Assembly (NCBI GenBank): GCA_050250695.1
Contig: JBFWOE010000039.1
Span: 1 to 21,764 of the forward strand
Length of the DNA stretch: 21,764 nt
Reading direction: 5' to 3'
Source of the DNA: Ga0077527 sp050250695
Lineage (GTDB): Bacteria; Pseudomonadota; Gammaproteobacteria; Burkholderiales; SG8-41
Positions within the stretch are counted from its first letter, which is position 1. Each line of letters starts with the position of its first letter. The position numbers were made by a program, and so were the translations under genes. A model generated the notes under the pieces. It saw nothing but the letters and a program-made list of their open reading frames with translations. It made no database searches and was not told the origin of the DNA. Shown here in pieces: positions 13,696 to 21,559 of the stretch.

Positions 13696-16194
13696 ATGAC
13701 CCTGGTGTTCACGATGCTTGCCGCTTTCGCGGTGGCGTGGTTCCTGGCCTACCACCGCATGCCCGCTGCCGTCTGGGCCGGAGTATTTGCTGCCATGCTG
13801 TGGGGTTATGGCCATTTTTCAATGTGGCCGTCATCGCTGCTCACCGCCGCCTGGGTGCTGCTGATCGTCGCATCGCTGGTCGCAATTCCTTCGCCTTTTC
13901 GCCGTCATCTGGTCGGCGCGCGCTTCCTCGCGATATTCCGCCGCATCCTGCCGCCGGTATCACAGACCGAGCGCGAAGCGCTGGAAGCCGGCACGGTGTG
14001 GTGGGACGGCGATCTCTTCAGCGGCAATCCCGACTGGAACAAGCTGCTGGCCTATCCGAAGCCGCGACTGACCGCCGAAGAGCAGGCCTTCATCGACGGC
14101 CCGCTGCGCGAATTGTGCGAGATGCTCAGCGACTGGGAAGTCACCTATGAAATGACCGACATGCCGCCGCAGGTCTGGCAGTTCATCAAGGACCACGGTT
14201 TCCTCGGCATGATCATTCCCAAGGAGTATGGCGGCAAGGGTTTCTCCGCGCTGGCGCATTCGCAGGTGGTGATGCAGCTGACCACCAGGAGCGGCACCGC
14301 TGCGGTGTCGGTGATGGTGCCCAATTCGCTGGGGCCTGCCGAACTGCTGCTGCACTACGGTACGAAGGAGCAGAAGGATTATTACCTGCCGCGTCTTGCC
14401 AAGGGTCTGGAGATGCCCTGTTTCGCGCTGACCAGTCCCGAGGCCGGATCGGATGCGGGCGGCATCCCGGATTTCGGCATCGTCTGCAAGGGTGAATGGC
14501 AGGGCAAGCCTGACGTGCTGGGCATACGCCTGACATGGGAGAAGCGCTACATCACGCTGGGGCCGATTGCGACGCTGCTCGGCCTCGCCTTCCGGCTCTA
14601 CGATCCCGGGCACCTGCTCGGCAAGCAGGACGACGTCGGCATCACGCTGGCGCTGGTGCCTACCGACACGCCGGGCGTGCACATCGGCCGGCGGCATCGC
14701 GCGATGACCGCGACCTTCATGAACGGCCCGAACTGGGGCAAGGACGTGTTCATCCCGATGGATTACATCATCGGCGGCGTCGAACAGGTCGGCGAGGGCT
14801 GGAAAATGCTGATGAACTGCCTCGCCGCCGGGCGTTCGATTTCGCTGCCCGCCAACGGCGTGGGCATTTCCAAGCTGTCAGCATTGACCACCGGTGCTTA
14901 CGGTCGCGTGCGCCAGCAGTTCAAGCTGCCGGTCGGCCGTTTCGAAGGTGTCGAGGAGGCTATGGCGCGCATCGCCGGCAATGTCTACGTGATGGATGCG
15001 GCGCGTGTGATGACGGCCGGCGCCGTAGATCTCGGCGAAAAACCCTCGGTGGTGTCGGCCATCGTCAAGTACCACCTCACCGAGCGGGGTCGGCAGGTGA
15101 TCAACGACGCGATGGACGTGCACGGCGGCAAGGGCATCTGCATGGGGCCGAGCAATTACCTCGCCAGTGCCTACATGCAGACTCCGATCGCGATCACCGT
15201 CGAAGGCGCCAACATCCTGACCCGCACCATGATCATTTTCGGGCAGGGCGCGATCCGCGGCCATCCGTATGTGCTGAAGGAAATCGAGGCCACGCGCGAA
15301 GAAAATCCGGAAAAGGCGCTGCGCGATTTCGACGGCGCGTTTTTCGGGCACATGGCGTTCACGCTGTCCAACGTCGCACGCGTGTTGTGGATGGGCATGA
15401 CCGGTGCGCGGCTGACCGCGGTGCCGGGCGCGCCGGAACTGCGCCGGTATTACCAGCAGCTGACGCGCCTCTCCAGCGGTTTTGCGCTGACTGCGGACAT
15501 GGCAATGTTCCTCTGCGGCGGCACGCTGAAACGGCGCGAGCGGCTGTCGGCGCGGCTCGGCGACGTGCTCTCCCAGCTCTATCTGGCCTCGGCGGTGCTG
15601 AAACGCTACGAAGACGACGGCCGGCCGCAGGAGGACCTGCCGCTGGTGCGCTGGGGCCTGCTCGACTGTCTCTACCGCATCGAGGATGCGTTTTATTCGA
15701 TATTCGAGAACCTGCCGTGGCCGGTCGTGTCCTGGCTGCTGCGCAGCCTGATTTTCCCGCTGCTGATGCCGTACGGTCGCGAATTCGCGCCACCGCGCGA
15801 TCCGCTGGGGCACGACGTGGTCGGCCTGATGATGACGCCGGGGCCGGCGCGGCAGCGGCTGACCCGCGGCGTGTTCGTCTCCGCCGATGAAAACGATCCG
15901 GTGCGCACGCTGGAATCAGCGCTGGCTGCGGCGATCGCCGCGGAACCGGTCGAGGCAAAATTGCGCAGGGCGCAGCAGGAAGGGCGCATCGCGCGGCGTT
16001 ACGCCGACCAGATTGCTGCGGAGGGCCTCAGGCACGGCGTGATCACGCAGGAAGAACACGACCTGCTGAAACGCGCCGCCGAACTGCGGCGCAAGGTGAT
16101 CATGGTCGATGATTTCCCGCGCGACTTCGGCAAGTCGGAGCTCTACCAGACCACGCAGCCGGTGACTTTCGAGGCGCTGGCGCGCAAGGCATGA
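13696..16194 (+). CDS. fadE: FadE-type membrane-associated acyl-CoA dehydrogenase
   Basis: An 832-residue acyl-CoA dehydrogenase that by family makes the first, FAD-dependent oxidation of beta-oxidation. The first 65 residues contain two or three hydrophobic segments (about 3-20, 24-38, 47-64) that anchor it to the inner membrane, as in E. coli FadE (814 residues). The core starts near residue 85 (EREALEAGTVWWDGDLFSG) and includes GFLGMIIPKEYGGKG, CFALTSPEAGSDAGG and DVHGGKGICMGPSNYL (from about 473), all FadE hallmarks. The C-terminal 250 residues form the family's extra domain of unknown role. Electrons would go to ETF or a related carrier. It opens a five- or six-gene operon; its stop overlaps the next start (ATGA, 16191-16194). 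Confidence 0.95.
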   Translation: MTLVFTMLAAFAVAWFLAYHRMPAAVWAGVFAAMLWGYGHFSMWPSSLLTAAWVLLIVASLVAIPSPFRRHLVGARFLAIFRRILPPVSQTEREALEAGTVWWDGDLFSGNPDWNKLLAYPKPRLTAEEQAFIDGPLRELCEMLSDWEVTYEMTDMPPQVWQFIKDHGFLGMIIPKEYGGKGFSALAHSQVVMQLTTRSGTAAVSVMVPNSLGPAELLLHYGTKEQKDYYLPRLAKGLEMPCFALTSPEAGSDAGGIPDFGIVCKGEWQGKPDVLGIRLTWEKRYITLGPIATLLGLAFRLYDPGHLLGKQDDVGITLALVPTDTPGVHIGRRHRAMTATFMNGPNWGKDVFIPMDYIIGGVEQVGEGWKMLMNCLAAGRSISLPANGVGISKLSALTTGAYGRVRQQFKLPVGRFEGVEEAMARIAGNVYVMDAARVMTAGAVDLGEKPSVVSAIVKYHLTERGRQVINDAMDVHGGKGICMGPSNYLASAYMQTPIAITVEGANILTRTMIIFGQGAIRGHPYVLKEIEATREENPEKALRDFDGAFFGHMAFTLSNVARVLWMGMTGARLTAVPGAPELRRYYQQLTRLSSGFALTADMAMFLCGGTLKRRERLSARLGDVLSQLYLASAVLKRYEDDGRPQEDLPLVRWGLLDCLYRIEDAFYSIFENLPWPVVSWLLRSLIFPLLMPYGREFAPPRDPLGHDVVGLMMTPGPARQRLTRGVFVSADENDPVRTLESALAAAIAAEPVEAKLRRAQQEGRIARRYADQIAAEGLRHGVITQEEHDLLKRAAELRRKVIMVDDFPRDFGKSELYQTTQPVTFEALARKA

Positions 16195-16976
16195 GCGCCG
16201 CCGTTCTTCACGCCATCAATGACGGCGTGGCGACCATCACCTTCAACCGTCCGCAGGCGATGAACGCGCTGGATGCGGAGATGATCCGCGGTTTTCGCGC
16301 CGCTGCCGAGCGGGTATCCGCGGATGCCGCGGTGCGCGTGATCGTGCTGCGCGGCGCAGGTCCGGCATTCGTGGCGGGTGGTGACGTAGCGATGTTCAGG
16401 GAGCATCTGGCATCGATGGCAACGCTGGTTCCGGAACTCGCCGGAGAACTTCACGGCGGCATACTCGCGTTGCGCCGCGCTGCGCAGCCGGTGATCGCCG
16501 TCGTGCACGGCGCCGTTGCCGGCGCGGGTTTCAGCGTCATGCTGGCCTGCGACCTGGTGCTTGCGGCGGACGATACGCAGTTTTCGCTGGCCTACAGCCG
16601 CATCGGCGCGAGTCCCGACGGCGGGGCGACCTGGTTCCTGCCGCGGCTGGCGGGTTACCAGAAAGCACTGGAATTGATGCTTCTCGCCGATGGCGTCGAT
16701 GCTGCGACGCTGCACAATCTCGGAGTGGTCAACCGCGTGTTTCCCCCGGAACAGCTTGCCGCCGAAGCGGACAAACTCGCACGGCGCCTCGCTGCAGGCC
16801 CGTTGCACGCCTATGCGGAAACCAAGGCGCTGGCCAACCGTGCGCTGAACGAAGGTCTCCCGGCGCAGCTGGATGCCGAGGCGCAGGCTTTCGCGCGTTG
16901 CGCTGCCACCGGCGATTTTGCGGAAGGAGTCACCGCCTTTGTCGAAAAACGTAAACCGTCATTCACCGGAAAATAA
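16191..16976 (+). CDS. Enoyl-CoA hydratase/isomerase (crotonase) family protein lacking the hydratase glutamates
   Basis: A 261-residue crotonase-fold protein. VAGGDVAMF (61-69) is the first CoA/oxyanion loop and GAVAGAGFSVMLACD (107-121) the second, with backbone NH groups that stabilise the thioester enolate. In rat enoyl-CoA hydratase the catalytic acids are Glu144 and Glu164; by direct alignment of the surrounding motifs the matching positions here are Ser115 and Tyr135. Asp143 in GASPDGGATWFLPRL instead sits where isomerases such as PaaG and the 4-chlorobenzoyl-CoA dehalogenase carry an acidic residue. It is therefore more likely an enoyl-CoA isomerase or a related enzyme than a true hydratase. 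It is translationally coupled to fadE and probably serves unsaturated acyl chains, though this is inferred. Confidence 0.88.
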   Translation: MSAAVLHAINDGVATITFNRPQAMNALDAEMIRGFRAAAERVSADAAVRVIVLRGAGPAFVAGGDVAMFREHLASMATLVPELAGELHGGILALRRAAQPVIAVVHGAVAGAGFSVMLACDLVLAADDTQFSLAYSRIGASPDGGATWFLPRLAGYQKALELMLLADGVDAATLHNLGVVNRVFPPEQLAAEADKLARRLAAGPLHAYAETKALANRALNEGLPAQLDAEAQAFARCAATGDFAEGVTAFVEKRKPSFTGK

Positions 16977-16988
16977 GGAAATGCATCC

Positions 16989-17810
16989 ATGCCGGCGCTG
17001 AAAGGCAAGATCCTGTTCATCACCGGCGCCAGCCGCGGCATCGGCCGCGCGATCGCGTTGCGCTGCGCGCGCGAAGGCGCCGGCATCGTGGTCACTGCGA
17101 AGACCGCGGTGCCTCACCCCAGGCTGCCGGGAACCATCCACGAGGTTGCGCGCGAAGTGGAGGCGGCCGGCGGCAAGGCGCTGGCGATCCAGCTCGACGT
17201 GCGCGACGATGCCGCGGTGGCGGCAGCAGCGGAGCAGGCAGCCGCGCATTTCGGCGGCATCGACATCCTGGTCAACAATGCCAGCGCGATCCAGATGACC
17301 GGCACACTGGAGACACCGGCGAAACGTTTCGACCTGATGTTCGGCGTCAACGTGCGCGCCACGTTCCTCTGTTCGCAGGCCTGCCTGCCGTTCCTGGCGA
17401 AATCGGAAAATCCGCATATCCTCAACCTTGCGCCGCCGCTGGACATGCGGGCGAAATGGTTCAGGGATCATGCCGCCTACACCATTTCCAAGTACGGCAT
17501 GAGCATGTGCGCGCTGGGCATGGCGGAAGAATTCCGCGGGCAGGGCATTGCGGTGAATTCGCTGTGGCCGCGAACGACGATTGCCACTGCTGCAATCGCG
17601 GTCAATTTCCCGCAGGCGATTCTTGATGCCAGCCGCAAACCGGATATCATGGCCGACGCGGCCTGCGCGATATTCAAACGCGACAGCCGCTCGGCGACGG
17701 GCAACTTCTACATAGACGAGGACGTGCTGCGCGCCGAGGGCGTGACCGATCTGGAGGCTTATGCGGTCACTCCGGGAGCGCGGCTCTATACCGATCTGTT
17801 CCTCGATTAG
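16989..17810 (+). CDS. Short-chain dehydrogenase/reductase, HSDL2-like
   Basis: A 273-residue SDR. TGASRGIG (12-19) is the cofactor loop, NNAS near 95-98 and Y164-x-x-x-K168 the active site. The sequence around the active site (HILNLAPPLDM... AYTISKYGMSM, then MAEEFRGQGIAVNSLWPRT) closely follows the hydroxysteroid dehydrogenase-like 2 family. At the family's catalytic serine (NISPPL in human HSDL2) this protein has Ala148. The C-terminal SCP2 lipid-transfer domain of HSDL2 is absent, as is usual in bacterial members. The ribosome-binding site AGGA lies nine bases before the ATG. It sits 12 bases after the crotonase gene in a fatty-acid operon and may act on 3-hydroxy- or branched acyl-CoA, but its reaction is not established by sequence. 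Confidence 0.88.
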   Translation: MPALKGKILFITGASRGIGRAIALRCAREGAGIVVTAKTAVPHPRLPGTIHEVAREVEAAGGKALAIQLDVRDDAAVAAAAEQAAAHFGGIDILVNNASAIQMTGTLETPAKRFDLMFGVNVRATFLCSQACLPFLAKSENPHILNLAPPLDMRAKWFRDHAAYTISKYGMSMCALGMAEEFRGQGIAVNSLWPRTTIATAAIAVNFPQAILDASRKPDIMADAACAIFKRDSRSATGNFYIDEDVLRAEGVTDLEAYAVTPGARLYTDLFLD

Positions 17811-17833
17811 CATCTTTGGTCTGGAGGGGAATC

Positions 17834-19639
17834 ATGAATAAAAACAATGACGTATCGCATGTCATTCCAATGAGTGCCGCAGGCACCCTCGACGGCCTGT
17901 TCCGCGAGCGGGTGCGGCGCACGCCGGATCTCGTGGCCTACCGCGCTTACAACGAGCAGCACGGCGACTGGCGCGATTACACCTGGGCGCAGACCGATCG
18001 CCAGGTTGCGCGCTGGCAGGCGGCGCTGGCAAAAGACGGCCTGCAGCCGGGCGACCGCGTTGCGGTGATGCTGCGCAACAGCCCGGAATGGGTGATCTAC
18101 GACCAGGCCGCGCTGGGCCTGGGACTGGTGGTGGTGCCGCTGTATACCCAGGATCGCGCCGACAACGTCGCCTACATCCTCAACAACGCGGACTGCAAGG
18201 TGTTGCTGATCGAAGGCCAGGAACACTGGCAGGCGCTGCAGGACGTGATCGGCGAGCTGCGCGGCGTGGTGCGTTTCCTGACCGTCGGCGCGCTGCCCGC
18301 GGAGGGCAGCGACCCGCGTCTGAAGTGGATAGGCGACTGGCTGCCGGACGACGGCGGCGAAACCCGCCACGCGGCGCGCGACGGCAATTCGCTGGCGACC
18401 ATCGTCTACACCTCGGGCACCACCGGCCGGCCCAAGGGCGTGATGCTGTCGCACAACAACATCCTGTCCAACACCGAGTCCGCGCTGAGCGTGCTCGCCA
18501 CCGGACACGACGACGTGTTCCTGTCGTTCCTGCCGCTGTCGCACACCTTTGAACGCACCTGCGGCTATTACCTGACCATCATGTCCGGATCGACGGTGGC
18601 ATACTCCCGCGGCATACCGCAGCTGGCGGAGGACCTGCAGGCGATCAGGCCGACCATGCTGATCTCGGTGCCGCGGATCTATGAGCGCATCTGGGGCGCC
18701 ATCCGCGCCAAGCTTGACGAGGGTCCGCCGCTGCGCAAGAAACTGTTCCTGTTCGCCGCCGAAACCGGTTACGCGCGTTTCGTACATGTGCAGGGCCGCG
18801 GCCCGTGGAAGCCGTCATTCCTGCTGTGGCCGCTGCTGAACAAGCTGGTGGCGTCCAAGGTGCTGGCGCGCCTCGGCGGGCGATTGCAATACGCGCTGTC
18901 CGGCGGCGCCGCGCTGCCGGAAGGCATATCGCGCATATTCATCGGCCTCGGATTGCCGATCCTCCAGGGTTACGGCCTCACCGAAACCAGTCCCATCGCA
19001 ACGGCGAATTGTCCCGGCAACAACATTCCGTCCAGCGTCGGCCAGCCGATACCCGGCGTGCAGGTCAGGATCGGCGACAACGGCGCGGTGATGATCAAGG
19101 GGCCCAACGTCATGCTCGGCTACTGGAACAACGAGGAAGCGACCCGGGGGATGATCCAGCCTGACGGCTGGCTCAACTCCGGCGACACCGGCCGCATCGG
19201 CGACCAGGGCCACCTGTTCATCACCGGGCGGCTGAAGGACATCATCGTGCTCTCCAACGGCGAGAAGATTCCGCCCGGCGACATGGAGGCGGCGATCGCG
19301 CGCGACCCGCTGTTCGAACAGGTGATGATCCTCGGCGAAGGCAAGCCGTACCTCAGCGTGATGACGGTGCTGAATGCCGATCACTGGAAAAAAATGGCGT
19401 CCGCGGCGGGCATCAATCCCGACGCTTACGAGTCCGAACAGGCGGAACAGGCGCTGCTTGCGCGCATCGCGACGCAGATCACCGAATTCCCGGGTTATGC
19501 GCAGGTGCGCCGTGCGACGGCGACGCTGGAACCCTGGACGGTGGAAAGCGGGCTGCTGACGCCGACCATGAAACTGAAGCGCGCCAAGGTCATGGAAAAA
19601 TTCAATGCCGAGATCGACCGCATGTACGCCGGACACTGA
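17834..19639 (+). CDS. Long-chain fatty acid-CoA ligase (AMP-forming acyl-CoA synthetase)
   Basis: A 601-residue ANL-superfamily ligase that activates fatty acids to acyl-CoA through an acyl-AMP. The P-loop reads YTSGTTGRPKGVMLSH (about 193-208), the A5 motif GYGLTETSP is near residue 379, the A7 motif NSGDTGRIGDQG near 450, the hinge GRLKDIIVLSNGEKI near 465, and the adenylation lysine lies in TPTMKLKR near 577. The layout resembles the FadD15/ACSBG-type synthetases more than E. coli FadD. GGAGGGGA at 17823-17830 precedes the ATG by three bases and selects it over a GTG-like start further upstream. It follows the SDR by 23 bases in the fad operon and would provide the substrate for FadE. Confidence 0.94.
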   Translation: MNKNNDVSHVIPMSAAGTLDGLFRERVRRTPDLVAYRAYNEQHGDWRDYTWAQTDRQVARWQAALAKDGLQPGDRVAVMLRNSPEWVIYDQAALGLGLVVVPLYTQDRADNVAYILNNADCKVLLIEGQEHWQALQDVIGELRGVVRFLTVGALPAEGSDPRLKWIGDWLPDDGGETRHAARDGNSLATIVYTSGTTGRPKGVMLSHNNILSNTESALSVLATGHDDVFLSFLPLSHTFERTCGYYLTIMSGSTVAYSRGIPQLAEDLQAIRPTMLISVPRIYERIWGAIRAKLDEGPPLRKKLFLFAAETGYARFVHVQGRGPWKPSFLLWPLLNKLVASKVLARLGGRLQYALSGGAALPEGISRIFIGLGLPILQGYGLTETSPIATANCPGNNIPSSVGQPIPGVQVRIGDNGAVMIKGPNVMLGYWNNEEATRGMIQPDGWLNSGDTGRIGDQGHLFITGRLKDIIVLSNGEKIPPGDMEAAIARDPLFEQVMILGEGKPYLSVMTVLNADHWKKMASAAGINPDAYESEQAEQALLARIATQITEFPGYAQVRRATATLEPWTVESGLLTPTMKLKRAKVMEKFNAEIDRMYAGH

Positions 19640-19672
19640 GGATTGGGTTTGTGGAACGGGAGATGAGGGGCG

Positions 19673-20083
19673 ATGAGTAGCAGGGAGACGACGACGCTGC
19701 CCGAGGGCAAGGAACCCGCGCTGCGGGTGATCCCGATGCCGTCGGACGCCAGTCATACCGGCGACATATTCGGCGGCTGGATCATGTCACAGGTCGATCT
19801 GGCCGGCAGCATACCGGCGGTGCGTCTCGCGCAGGGGCGCGTTGCCACGGTCGCCGTCAATTCATTTGTATTCCGGCAACCGGTATTCGTCGGTGATGTG
19901 GTCAGTTTTTATGCCGATGTCGTCAAAGTCGGACGCACGTCGATTACCGTCGACGTGACGGTGTATGCGCAGCGGCGGCCGGAGCGTGCCGAATGCGTCA
20001 AGGTCACCGAAGCGGTGCTGACCTATGTCGCCGTCGACAACAACCGCAAACCGCGTGTGGTAGGACCGCCACAGGTGCCTTGA
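19673..20083 (+). CDS. YciA-like acyl-CoA thioesterase (hotdog fold)
   Basis: A 136-residue single-hotdog acyl-CoA thioesterase. MPSDASHTGDIFGGWIMSQVD (21 residues; the key part is D-A-S-H-T-G-D-I-F-G-G-W) holds the family's asparagine/aspartate and the start of the long central helix. NSFVFRQPVFVGDVVSFYADV is the strand pair with the conserved F..PV..GD. YciA enzymes release CoA from many acyl-CoAs and act as oligomers in the cytoplasm. In an operon that makes acyl-CoA it may prevent CoA trapping or clear stalled intermediates. It starts 33 bases after the ligase stop, with a modest AGGGG site. It is the last gene before the fadL promoter region. Confidence 0.88.
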   Translation: MSSRETTTLPEGKEPALRVIPMPSDASHTGDIFGGWIMSQVDLAGSIPAVRLAQGRVATVAVNSFVFRQPVFVGDVVSFYADVVKVGRTSITVDVTVYAQRRPERAECVKVTEAVLTYVAVDNNRKPRVVGPPQVP

Positions 20084-20099
20084 CCGCAGACGATTTTGC

Positions 20100-20127
20100 T
20101 TGAATTCGACGATTGGCCCGGTAACAT
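20100..20127 (+). promoter_or_regulatory. Candidate internal promoter for fadL
   Basis: TTGAAT (20100-20105) and TAACAT (20122-20127) are separated by 16 bases, each matching about four of six consensus positions. It starts 16 bases after the thioesterase stop and would let fadL be made apart from the upstream operon, with a leader of roughly 60 bases that includes the hairpin at 20141-20166. Confidence 0.4.
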
Positions 20128-20140
20128 CGTGGAAAGACGA

Positions 20141-20166
20141 TTGCGGCGACGACTGTATCGCCGCAA
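20141..20166 (+). promoter_or_regulatory. Perfect 9-bp stem-loop in the fadL leader
   Basis: TTGCGGCGA (20141-20149) and TCGCCGCAA (20158-20166) pair perfectly around an eight-base loop. The stem ends 17 bases before the fadL Shine-Dalgarno (AGGAGAG, 20184-20190). It may stabilise or tune the abundant outer-membrane protein message, or be a processing point that separates fadL from the operon. No T tract follows, so it is not a standard terminator. Confidence 0.5.
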
Positions 20167-20194
20167 CTGAAGCCGCATTCACCAGGAGAGAGAG

Positions 20195-21445
20195 ATGAAA
20201 TATTCAAATAAAATCATAAGGTTATCTGTTTCAGCGGCACTGGCTGCCATGTCTGCGTCGGCACTGGCCGGCGGTTTCGGCATCGGCACCCAGAGCGGCA
20301 GCGGCACCGGCAACGCCTTTGCCGGGGGTGCAGCCGCGGCAGACGATTCCAGTGTGGCCTGGTACAACCCGGCGGCGATGACCCTGCTGCCGTCGAACCG
20401 GCAGATCACTGCGGCCCTGCACCTGGTCAAACCCTCGTTCAAATTCACCAACGCCGGTTCGACCGGCGTTTTCGCCGCGCCGGGCACCGGAGAGGGCGGC
20501 GACGGCGGAGACTGGGCGGCGATTCCCAACGGTTTTTACACGATGTCTATCAATCCGCGGCTGAAGTTCGGCATCGCGGTCAACGCCCCCTTCGGGCTGG
20601 CGACCGAGTATGACCCGGGCTGGCGTGGCCGCTTCACCGCCGTCGAGTCGTCGCTGCAGGCGCTCAACATCAATCCCTCGCTGGGTTACAAGGTCAATGA
20701 CAACTTTTCGATCGGCGGCGGTATCAGCGTGCAGCACCTGAAGGCCACGCTGTCCGGCGCCAGTGCCGCCGGGCTGGTCACCAACAAGGGTGACGACATC
20801 GGCTTCGGCTACAACTTCGGGCTCATCGCGCAGTTGTCGCCGACGACAAGGCTCGGTGCCACCTACCGCTCTGCGATTGATTATTCACTCGAGGGCTCGG
20901 TGACGGTGTCCGGCCTGGGGGCGGCCAACGGCAGCATCAAGGCCGACATCGAAGTGCCGGATTCGGCCTCGATCAGCCTGTTCAGCATGGTGAGCCCCAA
21001 ATGGGAGCTGATGGCCGACATCACCTGGACCGGCTGGAGCAGCATCCAGCGGCTCGACATCATTCGTACCACGGCTTCGGTCGCCGGCGGCGTTGGCAGC
21101 ACGGTATCCTCGCTGCTGTTCAACTGGAAGGACACCGTGCGCGTCGGTGTCGGCGCCAACTACAGGCTCAACGAGCAGACCAAGCTGCGTTTCGGCGTGG
21201 CAGTCGACCCGACTCCCACCAACGATATCGACCGTACGCCGCGGCTGCCGGACCAGGATCGCACCTGGGTCGCGGTCGGCGTGCAGTACAAGCCGACGAA
21301 GCAGGACATTGTCGAAGTCGGCTACGCCCACGAGTTCGTCAAGGATGCCCGGATCAGTACCACTGTGCCCGCTGCCGGAACGCTGAATGGCAGCTTCAGC
21401 AACAAGGCGGACATCATTTCCGTCCAGTACTCGCACTCCTTCTGA
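20195..21445 (+). CDS. fadL: FadL/OmpP1/TodX-family outer-membrane transporter
   Basis: A 416-residue outer-membrane protein that lets long-chain fatty acids or other hydrophobic compounds cross the outer membrane. A signal peptide (MKYSNKIIRLSVSAALAAMS) ends in ALA before GGFG. The plug region follows: GGFGIGTQSGSGTGNAFAGG, then DDSSVAWYNPAAMTLL, where the NPA motif is the family signature. The rest alternates Gly and aromatic residues as expected for a 14-strand barrel, and the last residue is Phe in YSHSF, the outer-membrane assembly signal. AGGAGAG stands four bases before the ATG. It closes the fad gene set and is followed by a clear terminator. A role in aromatic hydrocarbon uptake, as for TodX, is possible, but the neighbours favour fatty acids. 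Confidence 0.94.
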   Translation: MKYSNKIIRLSVSAALAAMSASALAGGFGIGTQSGSGTGNAFAGGAAAADDSSVAWYNPAAMTLLPSNRQITAALHLVKPSFKFTNAGSTGVFAAPGTGEGGDGGDWAAIPNGFYTMSINPRLKFGIAVNAPFGLATEYDPGWRGRFTAVESSLQALNINPSLGYKVNDNFSIGGGISVQHLKATLSGASAAGLVTNKGDDIGFGYNFGLIAQLSPTTRLGATYRSAIDYSLEGSVTVSGLGAANGSIKADIEVPDSASISLFSMVSPKWELMADITWTGWSSIQRLDIIRTTASVAGGVGSTVSSLLFNWKDTVRVGVGANYRLNEQTKLRFGVAVDPTPTNDIDRTPRLPDQDRTWVAVGVQYKPTKQDIVEVGYAHEFVKDARISTTVPAAGTLNGSFSNKADIISVQYSHSF

Positions 21446-21465
21446 TCCTGACTGCAGCACAGGTT

Positions 21466-21497
21466 ACCGGGTGGCCCAGGTCGCCCGGTTTTCTTTT
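21466..21497 (+). terminator. Intrinsic terminator after fadL
   Basis: ACCGGGTGGC (from 21466) pairs with GTCGCCCGGT (to 21489) to give about ten pairs, including two G-T wobbles, around a short CCAG loop. It is followed directly by TTTTCTTTT. It lies 20 bases after the fadL stop and separates this operon from the next gene. Confidence 0.88.
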
Positions 21498-21559
21498 GTG
21501 GCCCCGGGCCGCGTAGAATGGCGTTTAACAGTCTTCCATCGCTTCCTCCCGAGGTTGCC

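Noticed and set aside
14535..15890. A 451-codon open frame on the plus strand in another frame of fadE
   Set aside because: The Arg-rich composition and lack of motifs show it is a shadow of fadE.
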